DNA of 13,276 bases from the NCBI GenBank assembly GCA_035529405.1, contig DATKWV010000198.1, positions 1 to 13,276 of the forward strand, given 5' to 3'. This DNA is from DATKWV01 sp035529405. Lineage in GTDB: Bacteria; Planctomycetota; Phycisphaerae; Sedimentisphaerales; Anaerobacaceae. The position numbers and the translations under genes are program-made. Shown here piece by piece: positions 1 through 7,652 of this stretch. Positions within the stretch are counted from its first letter, which is position 1; each line of letters begins with the position of its first letter. The notes under the pieces are model-generated. The model did no database searches. It was not told the origin of the DNA and saw nothing but the letters and a program-made list of their open reading frames with translations.

Positions 1-512
1 ATGTACAATGCTGAAACAGGCTGCAGATATTTGTATGCAATATAACCCTTTATAGCCAAATGCCAACTGGCGAAAATACAAATGAAAAATATCACTCCAC
101 TGAGAATTTCTAAACATATCTTTTTCTTTGATGATTTTGGCACCGGTACTGTTGCGGTTCCTTCTTTTCTGTATATCCATTTATCTATCCGTTGGTCCAG
201 CAGTCCTCGGTTTTTGCCGCCAAACTTTGAAAAAATGATAATAAGAAATATCGATATGGTAGCTAATACCGCAACTGAAACAGCAATACCAACACAGCCT
301 AAAATCATATTCCCTTTCTTGAACCCTGCTATTGCTAAAGCCAACAGAAAGCCAACAAGAGCTGCGACGAACATGCTGAAAAGGCATATCATTGCCATCA
401 ACACAATAATAGTTAGCGTCCGGTTCTGTGCATACTTGCGTACCCATTTCGGGATTTCTTTGAGTTTTTCGGTATCCTGGTCCTGTGATTTGTTATGTTG
501 TTTACTGTTCAT
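1..512 (-). CDS. Unrecognised multi-pass membrane protein, third copy of tandem array (3' end beyond window)
   Basis: The reading frame starts at an ATG at 512 and stays open to the left edge, giving 170 residues with the C-terminus missing. It is a paralogue of the next two genes. It shares the N-terminal signature EKLKEIPKWVRKYAQNRT (residues 15-32) and, at the edge, KYLQPVSALY, which matches YMQPVSAIY and YMQPLSALY in the other copies. Hydrophobic stretches lie at about 33-63, 69-94 and 132-160, separated by a basic loop with IYRKEG at about 113-118. The start is supported by AGGAG seven bases upstream, inside the last codons of the preceding gene, and by an 11-bp overlap with that gene. 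This is the most diverged of the three copies, especially around the third membrane segment. I do not recognise the family. The visible traits point only to an integral membrane protein with a cytosolic-looking basic N-terminus. Confidence 0.8.
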   Translation of the reverse strand, partial: MNSKQHNKSQDQDTEKLKEIPKWVRKYAQNRTLTIIVLMAMICLFSMFVAALVGFLLALAIAGFKKGNMILGCVGIAVSVAVLATISIFLIIIFSKFGGKNRGLLDQRIDKWIYRKEGTATVPVPKSSKKKICLEILSGVIFFICIFASWHLAIKGYIAYKYLQPVSALY

Positions 513-1260
513 TGGAATTCTCCTGTAAATGTGCTGCTGTTTTTAGCTTTTTCAACGCATACCGGCTGTAGATATGGCCTATCAATCCACATAGAATTCC
601 ATACCCTGCTATCGGTATAAGCATATTTAGTGCTATCCAGGGTCTGTGAAATAGAATGGGCACGCCTGCAATAATCAATATCGCGTGAATAGTATAAAGG
701 GTTGGCCATAGCCAGGCCAAAAAGCCGGCGGGGCTGACGGTCGGCCTTTGCAAGATTCCGATAGACACAATAAACGGAACGACATAAATTGCTGAAACAG
801 GCTGCATATATTCAATCGGTATATAGCCAAGCACTCCTAATGCTACTGAAATCATAACACAGGCACCGAACGTCAGTCCTACAATCAAGGCTATCAGTCG
901 GCCTTTTTTTGTTTTTTGGCAGGGCATAAGTACTACATGTCCTTCTTTGCGGTATAATTTCAAGTTCAGTTTCTCAGTAAATTTTCCGCCCCACTTAGGG
1001 ATTGAAAAAAATATCAACGCTGTGCACACCAGTATAAGAGCAAAGATACAAACCCAGAATAAAAGCATATTCCCCGCCCGGTATGCATAACCGCCAACGT
1101 ATGACGGAATACAGATGGCAGCAGAAAATAACAAGAATGTCGCCATTCCAACAAGAAAGGGCAATGTTCGGTTTTCCGTATAACGTCGTGTCCATTTTGG
1201 AATCTCTCTGAGTTTTTCTGTATTCTGAACCTGTGATTTATTATTTTGTTTGATGTTCAT
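502..1260 (-). CDS. Unrecognised six-segment membrane protein, second copy of tandem array
   Basis: This is a 252-residue protein with six likely membrane segments, at about 34-58, 66-88, 121-146, 152-170, 178-202 and 205-230. The N-terminal signature is EKLREIPKWTRRY (residues 15-27). A basic loop between segments 2 and 3 carries LYRKEG, and the tail reads SRYALKKLKTAAHLQE. The ATG at 1260 sits six bases after AGGAGG. That Shine-Dalgarno lies within the end of the upstream paralogue, and the two frames overlap by 20 bp, so translation is probably coupled. Over the last 41 residues of the shared core (from PWI to LQE), 39 are identical to the first copy, while the N-terminal half and loops differ much more. 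No enzymatic motif, signal peptide or known transporter signature was seen, so function is unknown. Confidence 0.85.
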   Translation of the reverse strand: MNIKQNNKSQVQNTEKLREIPKWTRRYTENRTLPFLVGMATFLLFSAAICIPSYVGGYAYRAGNMLLFWVCIFALILVCTALIFFSIPKWGGKFTEKLNLKLYRKEGHVVLMPCQKTKKGRLIALIVGLTFGACVMISVALGVLGYIPIEYMQPVSAIYVVPFIVSIGILQRPTVSPAGFLAWLWPTLYTIHAILIIAGVPILFHRPWIALNMLIPIAGYGILCGLIGHIYSRYALKKLKTAAHLQENSNEQ

Positions 1261-2014
1261 TAGTATCCTCCTGTAAATGTGCTGCTGTTTTTAGTTTTTT
1301 CAATGCATAACGACTGTAAATATGGCCTATCAATCCGCATAGAATTCCATACCCCGCTGTCGGTATCAGCATATTGAGGAATATCCAAGGTTCGCCAAAC
1401 TGAATGGGAGCACCTGCAACAACTAAAATGGCATGGATGCTGTAAAGGGTTGGCCAAAGCAGTGCTAAAGGACTAATTATGGGCCTTTGCCAGAGATACA
1501 GAAAGACAAGAAACGGAACAACATACAGTGCTGACAGCGGCTGCATATATTTAATCGGTAAGTAGCCAAGAAGTCCTAATATTACTGATAAAAAAACACA
1601 ACTGCCAAATACCATTGCAACAACATATCCAACCCATTTCTTTTTCTTCATTGATTCCGGTACTGATATTGATATTGACCCTTCACCGGCGTATACTCGT
1701 CGAGTTATCCGTTCGATAATTTTGCTTCCCCATTTGGGCACACTTATAATAATCACACATATCATCGAAGTAATTGACACAAAAATAGAAATGCCAAACA
1801 GAACCATATTTCCATTTCGACAAGCGATACCTCCAAAATATGAAGGGATTGCAATGCCTGCAAACAGGCATGAACTGATCGCCAGGAAAATCAGCAAAGG
1901 GATGGTTCGATTTTGGGCATACTTGCGTATCCATTTAGGAATCTCTTTGAGTCTTTCCATGTCCTGCAACGATTTGTTTCGTCCGCTATTCACATCATTT
2001 TGTTCGGCCGTCAT
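1241..2014 (-). CDS. Unrecognised six-segment membrane protein, first (promoter-proximal) copy of tandem array
   Basis: Starting from the ATG at 2014 the protein has 257 residues, close to the 252 of the second copy. It has the same plan: EIPKWIRKYAQNRT near the N-terminus, two membrane segments, a basic loop, four more membrane segments, and a C-terminus with SRYALKKLKTAAHLQE. The frame extends further upstream to a GTG at 2068. I reject that start because it would lie only about four bases after the likely transcription start and has no good ribosome-binding site. The ATG at 2014 follows AAAGGGG at a seven-base spacing and gives an N-terminus like the paralogues. The last codons (CAG GAG GAT of Leu-Gln-Glu-Asp) form the ribosome-binding site of the next copy. 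The family is unrecognised. Confidence 0.83.
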   Translation of the reverse strand: MTAEQNDVNSGRNKSLQDMERLKEIPKWIRKYAQNRTIPLLIFLAISSCLFAGIAIPSYFGGIACRNGNMVLFGISIFVSITSMICVIIISVPKWGSKIIERITRRVYAGEGSISISVPESMKKKKWVGYVVAMVFGSCVFLSVILGLLGYLPIKYMQPLSALYVVPFLVFLYLWQRPIISPLALLWPTLYSIHAILVVAGAPIQFGEPWIFLNMLIPTAGYGILCGLIGHIYSRYALKKLKTAAHLQEDTNEHQTK

Positions 2015-2078
2015 AACTTTGCCCCTTTCGGTTTCAAACCTGTCATTGAACCTCACTGAACCTTTCACTTCGCTTTAT

Positions 2079-2107
2079 ATCATAACGCAAACCTGTTTGC
2101 AGTGCAA
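2079..2107 (-). promoter_or_regulatory. Sigma-70-type promoter of the tandem membrane-protein array
   Basis: On the minus strand TTGCAC (2102-2107) is followed after exactly 17 bp by TATGAT (2079-2084). The predicted transcription start is near 2072, leaving a leader of about 58 nt before the ATG at 2014. Position, spacing and motif quality agree with the gene array downstream. Confidence 0.6.
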
Positions 2108-2109
2108 AC
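2087..2109. promoter_or_regulatory. Candidate operator: three nested GTTTGC half-sites within the promoter
   Basis: GTTTGCAGTGCAAAC at 2095-2109 is a perfect 7-bp inverted repeat around one central base. It overlaps a second inverted repeat, GCAAAC-CT-GTTTGC at 2087-2100, so three GTTTGC half-sites alternate in orientation. They cover the -35 hexamer and most of the spacer of the array promoter. This is the usual position of a repressor site. The cognate regulator cannot be named from the window. Confidence 0.45.
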
Positions 2110-2221
2110 TAAAAATAAAAAAATCTTTATATGTGCCTTAAAATCTGCAAAAACTGCAATTATCTGGCCAAAACCGCCGTGATTTGAGGAATTTTCGTTT
2201 CTGCTGCTTAGCCTGTTATTT

Positions 2222-2269
2222 AACCCCCCAATCTTGTCCTGAGCTCGTCGAAGGATTATTGGGGAGGTT
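2222..2269. repeat. Inverted repeat with REP-like core overlapping the rlmN stop codon
   Basis: Outer arms AACCCCCCAAT (2222-2232) and ATTGGGGAGGTT (2258-2269) pair with one bulge. They enclose a core, CTTGTCCTGAGCTCGTCGAAGG (2233-2254). From memory, closely related CCTTCGACGAGCTCAGG-type cores are dispersed between genes in many environmental bacterial genomes; only one copy is in this window. The last two bases of the rlmN stop codon (2256-2258) lie inside the loop and the third is the first base of the right arm. As RNA the element could act as a 3' end for rlmN, but there is no clear U-run after it. Confidence 0.5.
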
Positions 2270-3308
2270 GTTTCTCTGTCCCCTGCTTTAATAATTCAAC
2301 TCCTAATTGTCCGCAGGCCGCCTTTATTTTGCAGCCTTTCTTAAAGCGAACGGCTGTTTCAATTGCGGCTCGGCCAAGTATTTGTGCAAAGCGTTTTATG
2401 GTCTCTTTGCTGCTGCCGGTAAAAGGACACAGCGGATTCGGATTATACTCGATAAGATTTATATTACACCTGACCTGATGGGCCAATTTGGATAGTATTT
2501 GAGCATGCGATGCAGAATCATTTAAATCCTTTATCAGCACGTATTCGAAAGTTACACGCATTTTTGTCTTTAACTGATAATATTTCACTGCTGCCATTAA
2601 AGCTGCGATAGGGTATTTTTTATTGATGGGCATAATCTTCGAACGTAACGTATCATTCGGTGCGTTAAGAGATATGGCCAATCGCGGACGAATATCTTCA
2701 TGGGCCAGCTTTCTGACAGCATCAGCAATTCCGCAGGTACTGATTGTCAGATGCCGCAGGCCGATGTTCTTGCCCTGCGGATCATTGATTATACGTACGG
2801 ATTTTAAAACGGCTTCGTAATTCTGCAGCGGTTCCCCCATGCCCATATAAACAACGTTGTTTATTTTACCCTTGTCTTTTTGAATGATATTGAGCTGGTC
2901 TGCAATTTCAGCGGTTGTCAGGTTTCTTTTGAGCTTCAGCCTGGCAGTTGCACAAAATGCACAGTTCATCGCACAGCCGGCCTGCGTTGAAAGACATAGT
3001 GTTTTACGTTTGCCATCAGATAAAAGTACTGCTTCGATTCGATTGCCGTCGGCTAACTCGAAAAGATATTTTATGGTCCCGTCCGGGTCAGTAAATGTTT
3101 GTACGGTATGCAGCCGGGAAATATAGTAGCCCTGATTGACAAGACCGGCTTGAAAGGACTTGCTTAATGGGCTTATATCTGAAATGTCCGTAGCATTTTT
3201 TGAGTGGATAAACGTGAAAATGTACTTGGCAAGATACCTTTTCCCGTCGAGACTCTCAACTATATCTTCAAGCTCACCAGGTGTCTTATTTTTTAAATCT
3301 CTGTCCAT
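2256..3308 (-). CDS. rlmN: 23S rRNA (adenine(2503)-C(2))-methyltransferase RlmN, radical SAM
   Basis: RlmN methylates C2 of A2503 in 23S rRNA, and in characterised members A37 of some tRNAs, by a radical-SAM mechanism in the cytoplasm. Counting from the ATG at 3308 (350 residues), the 4Fe-4S motif CAMNCAFC has cysteines at 112, 116 and 119. GMGEP, which contacts S-adenosylmethionine, is at about 156-160. The two cysteines of the covalent methyl-transfer mechanism correspond to C105 (TLCLS) and C332 (AACGQL). The relative spacing matches the E. coli enzyme, so the protein looks intact and active. A TTG two codons upstream is also in frame, but the ATG is the simpler start. The C-terminal residues QPPQ and the stop codon are encoded within an inverted repeat. 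Confidence 0.96.
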   Translation of the reverse strand: MDRDLKNKTPGELEDIVESLDGKRYLAKYIFTFIHSKNATDISDISPLSKSFQAGLVNQGYYISRLHTVQTFTDPDGTIKYLFELADGNRIEAVLLSDGKRKTLCLSTQAGCAMNCAFCATARLKLKRNLTTAEIADQLNIIQKDKGKINNVVYMGMGEPLQNYEAVLKSVRIINDPQGKNIGLRHLTISTCGIADAVRKLAHEDIRPRLAISLNAPNDTLRSKIMPINKKYPIAALMAAVKYYQLKTKMRVTFEYVLIKDLNDSASHAQILSKLAHQVRCNINLIEYNPNPLCPFTGSSKETIKRFAQILGRAAIETAVRFKKGCKIKAACGQLGVELLKQGTEKQPPQ

Positions 3309-3346
3309 AATCAAGGTTCTGCAAAACCGGTAAACTAATTACTCTT

Positions 3347-3375
3347 ATACTAAGCGGTATCAGGAAAGTTTTTAA
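3347..3375 (-). promoter_or_regulatory. Possible rlmN promoter (weak)
   Basis: On the minus strand TTAAAA (3370-3375), a 17-bp spacer and TAGTAT (3347-3352) lie about 40 bp upstream of the rlmN ATG. Both hexamers are imperfect. This is the best candidate in the gap between gyrB and rlmN. Confidence 0.3.
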
Positions 3376-3542
3376 AAGTGAACAGTCACGTCTTCCGGGT
3401 TATGTCGCTGAAAACGGCCATTTTTACGAAATTTCAAGCAACAGCAGCAACATAACATCAAAAGACTTGGGTAAAATCGCTTAGCCGCTGGGTGGCCATT
3501 TAAGCATAATCTAAAAGAGCAGTAAAAGAGGTGCCTTTTTAC

Positions 3543-3570
3543 TTTTAACTTCTGACTTTTGTCTTCTGAC
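3543..3570. repeat. Two tandem 14-bp units just downstream of gyrB
   Basis: TTTTAACTTCTGAC (3543-3556) is followed directly by TTTTGTCTTCTGAC (3557-3570), with two mismatches. A degenerate third piece (CTCTGCCTGAC) follows. The repeat lies just after the gyrB stop on the minus strand. No terminator hairpin was found with it. Confidence 0.5.
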
Positions 3571-3581
3571 CTCTGCCTGAC

Positions 3582-6020
3582 CTAAACGTCGAGGTTCTGC
3601 ACCTCGAGCGCGTGTTCGCGAATGAAATTACGCCTTTTTTCAACGTCGTCGCCCATCAGGATACTGAAAAGCCGGTCCGCCTCTCCGGCATCCTCGACCT
3701 TAACGTTTAGCAACGTTCGCTTGCCCGGGTTCATCGTCGTATCCCACAGCTGCTCAGCGTTCATTTCCCCCAGCCCCTTGAACCGCTTTATCTCCACACC
3801 CTTGCCCCCTATCTGCCTTATCGCCGGGCAGACATCCCCAAGACCCGCTACCTCGTATGTGTCCGTATTATTGACAAGCTGAAATTTCGTCACTGCCGCC
3901 TGACCGGAATCGCCGGCAGCCGCCTCGGCTGCAAAGTCCTTCAAATCCAGCTTGAACTGCGACCACAGTTTGCTGTTTATCTCATTGACCCGCACCAGCT
4001 CGTGAAGCTCTTCGCCGACGACCGCTTCAGCCTCTTGTTCCTGGTCTCCCCCGGCAGTTTCTTTCAGCTGCTCAAGCCGCTTCTCGTAATCGGCTCTGCT
4101 GCGGTAAATCTCATCTTGTCCTTCGGCCCGCACACGGAATGTAGGCAGTTCCTTGCCGTTATAATGTACTTGCACAAATTCCGCAAAGCTAATCCCCCGC
4201 CTGGCCAGCACACCCACAATCCGCTCGACCTCCGACAGGTATTTGACCAGCTCCGCCAGTTCCTGGCCGCTGACCTTCCTGCACTGTGCGGTTTCCCTGC
4301 CCTTTGGGCCGTCCCTGACCACCAGTTCAGTGTCTTCCAGGCCGCGTGCTGCCATCCGTCTGCGCATCTGGGCTTCGTTAAGAATGTATTCGCTTTTCTT
4401 TTTCAACTTTACTTCGTACAGCGGCGGCTGCGCGATATAAATTTTGCCGTTGAGCAGAAGCTGCGGCATCTGCCTGAAGAAAAATGTCAAAAGCAGAGTG
4501 CGAATGTGCGCCCCGTCGATATCCGCATCGGTCATAAGTATTATCTTGCCGTACCTGCACTTGGCCAAATCAAACTCATCGATGCCAACACCCGTGCCCA
4601 GGGCGCTTATTATTGTTCGAATCTCCTCATGGGCGAGTATCTTCTCCAGCCGTGCTTTTTCCACATTCAGAATCTTGCCCTTCAGCGGCAGAATCGCCTG
4701 TATGTTCCTGTCCCTGCCCGCCTTTGCCGAACCTCCCGCCGAATCACCCTCAACAACAAAAAGCTCTGTCGTGGCCTTTTCCCTGCTGGTGCAATCCCAC
4801 AGCTTGCCCGGCAGATTGGTCATACCCAGTGCCCCCTTGCGCCGTGTCAGTTCACGCGCCTTCCTGGCCGCCTCTCTCGCTGCTGCCGCCTGAATGGCCT
4901 TGTTCAGAATACGCCTTGCCTCGGGAGGATGCTCCTCGAGATAATGTCCGAGCTGCTGATTGACTGTGGTCTCGACAAAACTGCCAACTTCCGGATTTGT
5001 CAGGCGCACTTTCGTTTGCGCCTCGAATTGCGGATTGGCCAGCCTGACCGCAACCACCGCCGTCAGACCTTCCCGCAAGTCATCGCCTGTAGTTGCCTGG
5101 CCGTTCCTTAAGAGGTTGTTGCTCTTGGCGTAGTAGTTCATCGTCCGCGTCAGCGCCGTCCTGAACCCGGACAGATGTGTCCCGCCGTCTATGTTGCGTA
5201 TGTTGTTGGCAAATACAAGCACATTTTCTGTATAACCGCTGTTGTACTGCATTGCAACTTCGCATTGCAGCATCGCCGCAGTGTCCTCGTTGGAAAAATG
5301 AATTACATCGTTATGCAGTGTCTCTTTGCCCTCGTTGAGGTGTTTTACGAACGCCTTGATTCCCTCGTTGAACTTCAGAACGACCTTTTTATCCTCTCGG
5401 TCGTCCGCAAAAGCTATCTCCAGCCCTGCATTCAAATACGCCATCTCGCGAATCCTCTTCAACAGCGTATCATGGCTGAACTCTGTCTCGCCGAATATAT
5501 CCTCGTCCGCCTTGAACTTTATCAAAGTGCCTTGCTTGCCGGTCTTGCCGACCTTTCGAACCGGCCCCTTCGCAACTCCTCTTTCACACTCAAAGTGGTA
5601 ATGCTGCCCGTCCCGATAAACATCCGCCTCCAGCCACTGGCTCAGTGCGTTCACCACGCTTACGCCCACACCGTGCAATCCTCCAGCCATCTTGTAGCTT
5701 TCGGAATCGAATTTGCCTCCGGCGTGCAGTGTCGTCAAAACCACCTGCAGAGCGCTTGTTTTTTGCGTCTTGTGCATCTCAACAGGTATGCCGCGACCGT
5801 TGTCCTCGACCGAACAGCTGCCGTCTGCGTGGATGCGCACTGCTATTTTGCTGCAGCAGCCTGCCAGGGCCTCATCAATCGAGTTATCCAGAACCTCATA
5901 AACAAGATGGTGCAGCCCTCCGCTGCCCCGGTCGCCGATATACATATCCGGCCGCTTGCGTACCGCTTCGATTCCACCCAGAACCTTGATTTTGCTGGCA
6001 TCGTATTTGTGGTCTTGCAT
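3582..6020 (-). CDS. gyrB: DNA gyrase subunit B
   Basis: GyrB is the ATPase subunit of DNA gyrase, which introduces negative supercoils together with GyrA. From the ATG at 6020 it has 812 residues. The GHKL ATPase domain shows EVLDNSIDEA with the catalytic Glu at about 42 and Asn at 46, DNGRGIP at about 73 and GGLHGVGVSVVNALS at about 113-127. The transducer domain has the QTK loop at about 335-337. The TOPRIM domain shows EGDSAGG at 424-430 and DADIDG at 498-503. The C-terminal RFKGLGEMN lies at about 745-753. About 170 charged, poorly conserved residues (roughly 541-710) lie between TOPRIM and the tail, comparable to the insert of E. coli-type GyrB. The frame continues upstream to a TTG at 6077, but that would overlap the preceding gene. 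The ATG has AGGTG four bases upstream. GyrB rather than ParE is inferred from the replication-gene context. No gyrA is in the window. Confidence 0.95.
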   Translation of the reverse strand: MQDHKYDASKIKVLGGIEAVRKRPDMYIGDRGSGGLHHLVYEVLDNSIDEALAGCCSKIAVRIHADGSCSVEDNGRGIPVEMHKTQKTSALQVVLTTLHAGGKFDSESYKMAGGLHGVGVSVVNALSQWLEADVYRDGQHYHFECERGVAKGPVRKVGKTGKQGTLIKFKADEDIFGETEFSHDTLLKRIREMAYLNAGLEIAFADDREDKKVVLKFNEGIKAFVKHLNEGKETLHNDVIHFSNEDTAAMLQCEVAMQYNSGYTENVLVFANNIRNIDGGTHLSGFRTALTRTMNYYAKSNNLLRNGQATTGDDLREGLTAVVAVRLANPQFEAQTKVRLTNPEVGSFVETTVNQQLGHYLEEHPPEARRILNKAIQAAAAREAARKARELTRRKGALGMTNLPGKLWDCTSREKATTELFVVEGDSAGGSAKAGRDRNIQAILPLKGKILNVEKARLEKILAHEEIRTIISALGTGVGIDEFDLAKCRYGKIILMTDADIDGAHIRTLLLTFFFRQMPQLLLNGKIYIAQPPLYEVKLKKKSEYILNEAQMRRRMAARGLEDTELVVRDGPKGRETAQCRKVSGQELAELVKYLSEVERIVGVLARRGISFAEFVQVHYNGKELPTFRVRAEGQDEIYRSRADYEKRLEQLKETAGGDQEQEAEAVVGEELHELVRVNEINSKLWSQFKLDLKDFAAEAAAGDSGQAAVTKFQLVNNTDTYEVAGLGDVCPAIRQIGGKGVEIKRFKGLGEMNAEQLWDTTMNPGKRTLLNVKVEDAGEADRLFSILMGDDVEKRRNFIREHALEVQNLDV

Positions 6021-6054
6021 ATTACACCTGCTTACTGCAGTTTCTCTATCAAAA

Positions 6055-6408
6055 TCATACCCATTCGTCGCCGGCAACGGCCAGTTTTATTGCCGTTATC
6101 CTCGCCCGCGGACACCGCCGCCGCAGTTCTCGCAAAAGCTCTGCCCTGTACAAATGAAGTTCACTTGCGTACAACGCCGACTCTGCCTCTACCTGCAATA
6201 TGCCGCGCGACAACCCGGCAAGCCTGCAATGACTGACCAGGCCCGCCGGCATCACCTCTGTCCAACTGTCACTGACTGCTGCAAGGCTGTCCTGCTGTAA
6301 TATCGTATTCTCCAAAACCTTCGTGATAACCTCGCCTATCCTTACAGCCCGGCCCCGCCTGTACCCACGATTATCGTTCAGTATCTGGTCATCCTGCTGG
6401 TCGTTCAT
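6055..6408 (-). CDS. dciA: DUF721 / DciA-like protein (probable replicative helicase loading factor)
   Basis: This is a 117-residue protein from the ATG at 6408. After a short charged leader it shows the family pattern: GEVITKVLEN, then a Trp-containing segment WTEVMPAGLVSHCR at about 49-62, then GILQVEAESALYASEL and a basic helix ending in LRRR. DUF721 proteins include DciA, which helps load DnaB helicase in bacteria lacking DnaC or DnaI. This match is by sequence pattern and by position between dnaN and gyrB, where DUF721 genes are often found. The frame extends to a TTG at 6483 that would overlap dnaN, but the extra 25 residues look unrelated to the family. A GTG directly before the ATG is also possible. 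It ends 34 bp before gyrB, so the two are probably cotranscribed. Confidence 0.78.
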   Translation of the reverse strand: MNDQQDDQILNDNRGYRRGRAVRIGEVITKVLENTILQQDSLAAVSDSWTEVMPAGLVSHCRLAGLSRGILQVEAESALYASELHLYRAELLRELRRRCPRARITAIKLAVAGDEWV

Positions 6409-6475
6409 CACGCTTTCGCCCTGTTTTCTGCTTGGATGAGCGCACAAACCCCTCTTGTGCCCCGCTTGCCTGGAA

Positions 6476-7582
6476 TTAACCAAGGTTCAGCGGCATCAGC
6501 ACATAAAGGAAATTTGCTCCGCTCTTTATCAGGCCTGGTCTGTCGGGCTGACCCAGCTCGAACTCGAATTCCGCCGTGGGCATCACACGCAATGCATCTA
6601 TGAGAAAATGCGGATTAAACCCGATTTCTATGGGCTCACCTTTGTAATCAGCAGCCATCTCAATCCGTGCGTCCCCCGCCTCCGGTGCCCTGCACGAAAA
6701 AACAACCGCCCCCTTGCCCACTGCTATTTTGATGCCTCTGGACTCATCGGTGGTTAACAGGGCACAGCGACGAACGGCGCTAAGCGTCGCCTCGACCGAA
6801 AGCGTCAGTTTCTTGTCATAATCTGCCGGAATAATATCCTCATATTTCGGGAAGTTGCCCTCAACTAAGTTTGAAACTATCTCGACGTGCCCGCACCTGA
6901 TTTGTACCTGGTTGTTCAAAAGTGTCAGCGAAACGTTGTCTTTGTCCGAGCTGTGCAGTTTTTCTATCAGCGACATCGCCTTGCTCGGCACTATCATTTT
7001 CTCTTTCGTCATCCGTTCACTGGCGGCTCCGGCCAATGCTGCCCTGCTGCGCGCAAGTCTTCTGCCGTCCGTGGCAACCAGCGACAGCTTCTTGCCCTTT
7101 GCCTCCCACAGTACGCCGTTGAGAGCATACCTACTGCTCTCTTTGGCTGTAGCGAACAGGCATTGCTGAATACCTGTCTGAAGCTCCGCCAAGGCGACTT
7201 CAACATCGGCTTTCGTCTCACCGGCCCCGACCGCCGGATACTGGTCCGCCTTGTGCCCGTAGATTGTAAACTCACTGTCGCAGCCTCGCACCTGACACGT
7301 ATCTTCTCCGGCGCTGAACCTGAGAACCTCGTCTGTGCTTTCTCGCACAATGGCCGCAAGGCGCTCTGCAGGAACCACAAACTCTCCTGCCTCTATCACC
7401 TCCGCTTGCGACAAAGCATAAGTGATACCTACCTCAAGGTCCGTAGCTGAAAGTCTCACAAGCTTATCTTTCGCCGATATTAGAACACATTTTAGAATTG
7501 GTTTCGGTGTGCGGTTTGGCACTACGGAAGTAAGCAGACCCAGGCAATCCAAAAGAGCCGACCTGTTAAAGTTTATGTTCAT
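6476..7582 (-). CDS. dnaN: DNA polymerase III beta subunit (sliding clamp)
   Basis: DnaN forms the dimeric ring that tethers DNA polymerase III to DNA. The 368-residue length is typical and spans three clamp-fold domains of about 120 residues each. Recognisable points are the N-terminal start MNINFNRSALLDCLGLL with VVPNRTPKPIL at about 20-30, SRYALNGVLWE followed by VATDGRRLARS in domain 2, VEGNFPKYEDIIP near 240-252, and a C-terminus ending in YVLMPLNLG that resembles the usual MPMRL-type tail. The ATG at 7582 follows AGAGGAC at a good spacing. It is the first gene of the dnaN, DUF721, gyrB run; 67 bp separate its stop from the DUF721 ATG. dnaA is not upstream and recF does not follow, unlike the classical order. 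Confidence 0.95.
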   Translation of the reverse strand: MNINFNRSALLDCLGLLTSVVPNRTPKPILKCVLISAKDKLVRLSATDLEVGITYALSQAEVIEAGEFVVPAERLAAIVRESTDEVLRFSAGEDTCQVRGCDSEFTIYGHKADQYPAVGAGETKADVEVALAELQTGIQQCLFATAKESSRYALNGVLWEAKGKKLSLVATDGRRLARSRAALAGAASERMTKEKMIVPSKAMSLIEKLHSSDKDNVSLTLLNNQVQIRCGHVEIVSNLVEGNFPKYEDIIPADYDKKLTLSVEATLSAVRRCALLTTDESRGIKIAVGKGAVVFSCRAPEAGDARIEMAADYKGEPIEIGFNPHFLIDALRVMPTAEFEFELGQPDRPGLIKSGANFLYVLMPLNLG

Positions 7583-7652
7583 AGCAGTCCTCTGAAAACG
7601 GTTAAAAAAAACGTTCCAATAACCCGATTCTTACGATTACAAACAATACCGT

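Noticed and set aside
2015..2068. Upstream GTG start for the first membrane-protein copy
   Set aside because: It falls almost at the predicted transcription start, lacks a ribosome-binding site, and adds residues absent from the paralogues.
3309..3581. Possible gene remnant or terminator between gyrB and rlmN
   Set aside because: Short frames only and no stable hairpin with a U-run; just the 14-bp tandem repeats and a weak promoter are supportable.
4002..5111. Long plus-strand open frame of 369 codons opposite gyrB, and the 353-codon frame at 5175-6236
   Set aside because: Both are antisense shadows of the GC-rich gyrB gene with no recognisable domains.
6021..6077. Upstream TTG start for gyrB
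   Set aside because: It would overlap the DUF721 gene, and the ATG at 6020 has a ribosome-binding site and fits the family.
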